Assembly: GCA_027578815.1 (NCBI GenBank)
Contig: JANBTH010000370.1
Coordinates: 1 to 18,937, forward strand
Length of the DNA: 18,937 bases
Reading direction: 5' to 3'
Origin: Coemansia sp. RSA 1804
Lineage: Eukaryota; Kickxellomycota; Kickxellomycetes; Kickxellales; Kickxellaceae
The translations under genes and the position numbers were made by a program. The first letter of the stretch is position 1. Every line of letters starts with the position of its first letter. Shown in pieces: positions 16,001-18,937 of the stretch. A model generated the notes under the pieces. The model was not told the origin of the DNA. It worked only from the letters and a program-made list of their open reading frames with translations, and made no database searches.

Positions 16001-18937
16001 GCTCCATCAGCATGCTCGAGAATACAAACACAGAGTCGATTCCCCGCTGCTGCAGCGATCGCTGCAAGCTCTTGGACACAAGGGTCTGCACATCAGCCAA
16101 GGGCGGCACTGCAGAGTCGTACGAACCAAAGAAGGCCGCCATCTCATCCGCGCTCACTCCCCCGGCCGTTAGGCGCTGGCGCTGCTCGTCCAGCGCATCG
16201 TTCGCGTACGCCGATCCACCGCTGGCTTGGCAGACGAACGAGGAGCGCGCAAGGTACGAGGTTGCCAGCTCAAAAACATGCACCGCAAGTATCCAATGCC
16301 GGTTCTGCGCAAGATGCGCGGCCAGAGCACTGCTGCGCTGGATAACCTCGTACCGCATATCCTCCACGCCGAGTAGGCTGAGCATGGCTTCATCCGACCT
16401 GGCATAGTCATAGCCATGGCCAGAGCCAGAGCCAGAGCCAGAGCCAGACCCCTTGTTCCGAAGCGGCTCTTTGTTCTTTGGCTCTGCAGCCTCGCTGGAG
16501 AACGAGCCAACGCTGTCCAGAAGACCAGCATCTCCGTTCTTTCCGCATGTCTCCGTGGTCGGAAGCCAGCGCAGTGCAGACACAAGGCGATAGGTAAGAT
16601 GCATGGTTCGTTCGGTATCGAGAACCAGGCCGCGTTCGGTATACGCGTTGAGAAAGAGCGGGCCCAGCCAGCTGGAAGATGAGCTGTCCTTGGGATCCTC
16701 AGTGCCCGAGAGCTCCATATGTTCGCTTTCGACTGGGGCGGGGTTGCAAGAAGAGCCTGGTAGCGCCCGGGATGTCGCGCCATTCTGGTTCTGACCAACG
16801 CTGCCGTTACCGGATGCTCCATTGGCAACTGTCGGCGGCGGTGTTTGCTTTGTCAAGAGCGCAAAGTCGCCATCGGTGGTCTGGCTAAAGATCGTCTGCG
16901 TCAGCTCCCAGCATGCATAGGAGTCCAGGAAGCTAGCAATATACCCATGCGATGCGCACTTCAGACAGGCGGCCTGGCAAACCGATGCCAAGCGGGAAAT
17001 AAGCGAGCCCTGCGAGCGTCCGGAAAGCGCCGGGTGGTTGCCACGCTGGTCAGCAGCGTCCATGTCGCCGGATGCAAGGTTGGCTAGAAAGGCGCTGAGC
17101 TCGCGCTCGCAAGAGACAAGCGCGTGGATTGCCACGTTCCACTCGTCAGACGTGGATGAAGCCGCAGCTGTGTGGGGGAGCGGCTTGAGCCCTTCAATCA
17201 GCTGCTGGCACATATCCAGCGCCATGGAGTAAAGCCCAAGCGACAGGCACTTTGCAACAACCATCTGGCGGAGCCGTGCGGAGCTGAATCGCAGCATTGA
17301 CGAGAGGGTCTTGACCTTAGTAGGGATCTGGGGCAGACCCAGCATCTCTGCCGGGATTGCCTTCGTATCTACACCACCAGACAGCGGTGGATTTCCAAGG
17401 ACGCCCGGGCCCAGCGCATTCTCGCTTGCTGCAGTGCCCTTTCCTTTAAACGCGCTTCTCGTGCCCGCACCACTGGCATTGGCAGGGGGACGACCAGTGC
17501 TGTCTGGCTGGTTTATATAGGCCCGAAGCCAATGCTGCTCCAGCAAGTCCAGCAGTATTTGCTCGCGCGTGTGGTTGCGATCAAGTTCCCCCGGCGACAC
17601 CATGATACCGCAATCATCAAGCAGCTGCCAAACAACGCTGAAGACCGACGTTTCCTGCTCCAGCAGCGTCTGAAGCGCGCGCAGCTCCGAGGGAGCAAGA
17701 CTGCAAGCCGGAGCGTCTGGCTTAGCAGAGCCCGGCGGCGGCTGGGGAATGGTGGCATCGCGCGAGTACTTGCGGGACAGATCCCTCAAGGCCCGCGTGA
17801 TAGCCAGCGCAGCACCAGCAAGCTGTCTAAACTCCACACGACTGGTGGTCTTGCCAAACTGCATGTTGTCAAGCACCTCGCGCACCCAGCACAGGCCGCG
17901 ACGAGCCACCTCAGCAGGCAGATACCTTTGAATAGCGGTATCGGCACACGATCCGTACTCGGTTTCGTCTACAAACGCCACCAGCGCGGCAACTCGCTCG
18001 GCATCGCCAGTCTCGCACAAAACCTGGAGCCGGAGAACGTACGCCGACGTGCGGCTGAGGTGGTGGTACACATCGACAAGCTGCAGCACATCGGCCATTA
18101 TCGCCTCATCGTCTGTTTTACGCACGAGCCACTGAAGCAGCGGGTAGGCCATCCGGGTGTTCGATATGTGGAAGTCTGCCAGCCCATGCGAAAGGAGCAT
18201 GCGCTTCAGACACATCAGTCGGACCTGGTCCTTTATCTCGCGCTGGCAGCGGTCAAGCTCGCCGTCCATGCCGCTATAGTGCGCTAGAAGCGCGGTTGCG
18301 TCGCCAATCGCCGAATCGATGGCTTCGGACCACGGGATCGAGCTGCGTCGCATAACCTCGAGCATGAGTCCAGCGTATGTGGCGAGCAGGCCGATACGCA
18401 ATGATGTGAGCGGAGGAAAAGGAAACCCGCAGGCGCTGCCATTGCCATTATTGTTGCCACCAACTAGCGAGCCCTGCACAGCTCGGTTGCGTCTGCCAGT
18501 GCAGCTCAGGTAAAGACACGACAACAGGCCGAGAGCGCGGGGCTCCCACGAATGCCTGCCAGCGCTGCTTGGTACGGGGAGCGCTGGAGCGAGGGCGACT
18601 CCCTCATCATCGCTGTCAGCATCCGCCCTCGGTTTGCTATTATCTGAATCATCGCGCTGAACAGCATCCATCATCTCAGTACAGTAGTCGCGGAGTATCT
18701 GCGCAAAGTCGATACTGTGGTGGTCCGAGTACGGCACAAAGTGATCAAAGTACGCTTCTGGAAGCAGCTCTGGAGCAGCTACGCGGTCCAGAAACCGGGT
18801 AGCTATGGCCGAATACGACAGCTGCTCGAACTCCTCAAGAGATAGTGCCATGCTGTGCTGCTCCGCAAGATAAACAAGGTCCAGGAGCTGCTTGCGAAGA
18901 AAAAGACAGCTCTGCAGCGCAGAGTCGCTAGAGGCTA
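13041..18937 (-). CDS. KNTC1: ROD/KNTC1-like kinetochore protein, 5' end beyond the window
   Basis: The minus-strand frame is open from the right edge to TAA at 13043-13041, about 1965 codons with no intron needed. The first Met inside it (18851) is internal. The 28 codons before it are open, read SCLFLRKQLLDLVYLAEQHS, and continue the same helical pattern. The segment after Met, SLEEF..IATRFLDRVAAPE, fits the start of the ROD alpha-solenoid after its N-terminal beta-propeller, which must lie off-window. From about residue 1200 to 1800 (counted from that Met) is a ROD C-terminal-type region: RIPFH.., ELSVETIELLLPLSG, DPEAAISTIKHLADELP, RRYFQALLYLADFEHVGIP and a late VAQLVCNMCLDF. ROD with ZW10 and Zwilch forms the RZZ complex of the outer kinetochore corona, recruiting Spindly-dynein and Mad1-Mad2. 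Low-complexity linkers lie at about 443-497, 660-727 and 770-823. Human KNTC1 (about 2200 aa) would need about 250-350 more N-terminal residues. The NBAS/Sec39 relatives are the main alternative. Confidence 0.8.
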   Translation of the reverse strand, partial: ASSDSALQSCLFLRKQLLDLVYLAEQHSMALSLEEFEQLSYSAIATRFLDRVAAPELLPEAYFDHFVPYSDHHSIDFAQILRDYCTEMMDAVQRDDSDNSKPRADADSDDEGVALAPALPVPSSAGRHSWEPRALGLLSCLYLSCTGRRNRAVQGSLVGGNNNGNGSACGFPFPPLTSLRIGLLATYAGLMLEVMRRSSIPWSEAIDSAIGDATALLAHYSGMDGELDRCQREIKDQVRLMCLKRMLLSHGLADFHISNTRMAYPLLQWLVRKTDDEAIMADVLQLVDVYHHLSRTSAYVLRLQVLCETGDAERVAALVAFVDETEYGSCADTAIQRYLPAEVARRGLCWVREVLDNMQFGKTTSRVEFRQLAGAALAITRALRDLSRKYSRDATIPQPPPGSAKPDAPACSLAPSELRALQTLLEQETSVFSVVWQLLDDCGIMVSPGELDRNHTREQILLDLLEQHWLRAYINQPDSTGRPPANASGAGTRSAFKGKGTAASENALGPGVLGNPPLSGGVDTKAIPAEMLGLPQIPTKVKTLSSMLRFSSARLRQMVVAKCLSLGLYSMALDMCQQLIEGLKPLPHTAAASSTSDEWNVAIHALVSCERELSAFLANLASGDMDAADQRGNHPALSGRSQGSLISRLASVCQAACLKCASHGYIASFLDSYACWELTQTIFSQTTDGDFALLTKQTPPPTVANGASGNGSVGQNQNGATSRALPGSSCNPAPVESEHMELSGTEDPKDSSSSSWLGPLFLNAYTERGLVLDTERTMHLTYRLVSALRWLPTTETCGKNGDAGLLDSVGSFSSEAAEPKNKEPLRNKGSGSGSGSGSGHGYDYARSDEAMLSLLGVEDMRYEVIQRSSALAAHLAQNRHWILAVHVFELATSYLARSSFVCQASGGSAYANDALDEQRQRLTAGGVSADEMAAFFGSYDSAVPPLADVQTLVSKSLQRSLQQRGIDSVFVFSSMLMEPPAKAYQYLSTAMSHSGLLPARVIALANIGAACSLVWQQQALLDRCRTVAAAARWSEQLQLLQLKFDVALLNDPKPELLEPLVRPMLLKTGMDITALLEFADAFRLDETFVVLEYILLCCSVADVDGYQARILGIAGEIANAKLLERTYVEALENGVSTYDYERLQFVVQRLHELRPQDRIIGKYAAVLDILCSYDRHTPPTREELLVEQSRTHSLQSAVREAATGSADANTAGGDRIMAAADSSWQDLLASYPLARKRIPFHSLVNSSPWTTLLPELSVETIELLLPLSGPLELSEDDFYMNLIDSMLKRWKADNALTDGASDTLTAYELAANRTPTQFNTVQQLIRCFKDPEAAISTIKHLADELPCGPDRMAALKLGMKLLHKWGQYIRRMSQPESATMMAKAETIYFHFEKSYAAAKTETSLRRRGLEKYLPLFLDVGGGDAAIASLASVFEGECEHATRDPGGKGKEPLHATLQNLASIYDIGLSTLAEKLLSRYLEAPVVYGRSPERLDLPSMRYQAALRQPSSHEAVIRRRIVYILRMYPAADAVKYMMDFAYAPGGGVSCLNRARALAILFSFASDKEISPLQAPESVRRYFQALLYLADFEHVGIPQTTADFLNCDKAALARSIWVDNHEDPNVAQLVCNMCLDFVVQDCGLLLHILPRLSDSGRFFYVAHVLSIVSSLSCYASIADLAALWNQAVVGCFAQLVQRTDGTWIEDLFSVLGLCIRSRYLPDMDSLAIVRLLLQKADGQGVAPCTRGFQMACAVLDVFPHRGSAEQLFLGFIGDMEPDRVHRCILDVLELSENARTATMRGTQLFVDWETTRSLSLIFDHVDAIGAHELVLLRPPLGKAVRAFVQNRIRLDKLASTVNSCLDRNKRQIAIQLVCQYYESRSAEVLAADARRAGFAPSGPDEESLLLSGGGGSKAREYEDANSTTHSLGSETHNEDDGGGGGPDDTSVIVRLATRLSDQQKLSIYVNSHN
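16421..16450. repeat. CAGAGC hexamer microsatellite coding (Gly-Ser)n in the ROD-like gene
   Basis: Four perfect CAGAGC units and a fifth with one mismatch encode a Gly-Ser run on the minus strand, inside a poorly conserved linker before HGYDYARSDE. A six-base unit keeps the reading frame when copy number changes, so length differences between strains would be tolerated. Confidence 0.85.

Noticed and set aside
3859..18937. Idea that the prenyltransferase subunit and ROD are linked because Spindly-RZZ binding needs a farnesyl group
   Set aside because: PTAR1 belongs to a geranylgeranyltransferase, not to the farnesyltransferase that modifies Spindly. The genes are 8 kb apart with unrelated genes between them, so their proximity is most likely chance.

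Overview
The window looks like nuclear DNA from an early-diverging (non-Dikarya) fungus. Genes are close together and carry short GTAAG..AG introns with TACTAA(C/T)-like branch points. One gene is a fungal-type MGR3. Others are families better known from animals: paraoxonase-like esterases, PTAR1, LENG8-type SAC3 and, most notably, the kinetochore protein ROD/KNTC1. The genus cannot be fixed from this sequence alone.

Layout, left to right. At 1-110 (minus) is the 5' end of a Maf-type nucleotide pyrophosphatase gene that runs off the left edge. At 821-2127 (plus) is paraoxonase-like gene A, with one intron. At 2396-3775 (plus) is an MGR3-like mitochondrial TPR protein. It converges on a PTAR1-like protein prenyltransferase alpha subunit (5134 down to 3859, minus, one intron). 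Next comes a LENG8/THP3-type SAC3/GANP-domain protein (7666 down to 5443, minus, with a tiny first exon). A 1.6 kb gap holds an unexplained open frame broken by one stop. Paraoxonase-like gene B follows at 9283-11146 (plus, three introns, rebuilt here from four exons). A 1.9 kb AT-rich gap has only a short cysteine-rich reading frame. A GC-rich, apparently intronless reading frame then fills 13041-18937 (minus). It is the alpha-solenoid and C-terminal part of a ROD/KNTC1-like protein whose N-terminus lies beyond the right edge.

The genes do not form one pathway. They are mostly housekeeping functions: house-cleaning of modified nucleotides, mitochondrial inner-membrane proteolysis, protein geranylgeranylation, mRNP processing and spindle-checkpoint/dynein recruitment. 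A dispersed pair of esterase paralogues is added to these. I see no tRNA or rRNA gene, no CRISPR array and no recognisable intact transposon.

The most interesting points are the ROD/KNTC1-like gene in a probable fungus, the two esterase paralogues that share their first intron but differ in the others, and the unexplained stop-split open frame at 7915-8751.
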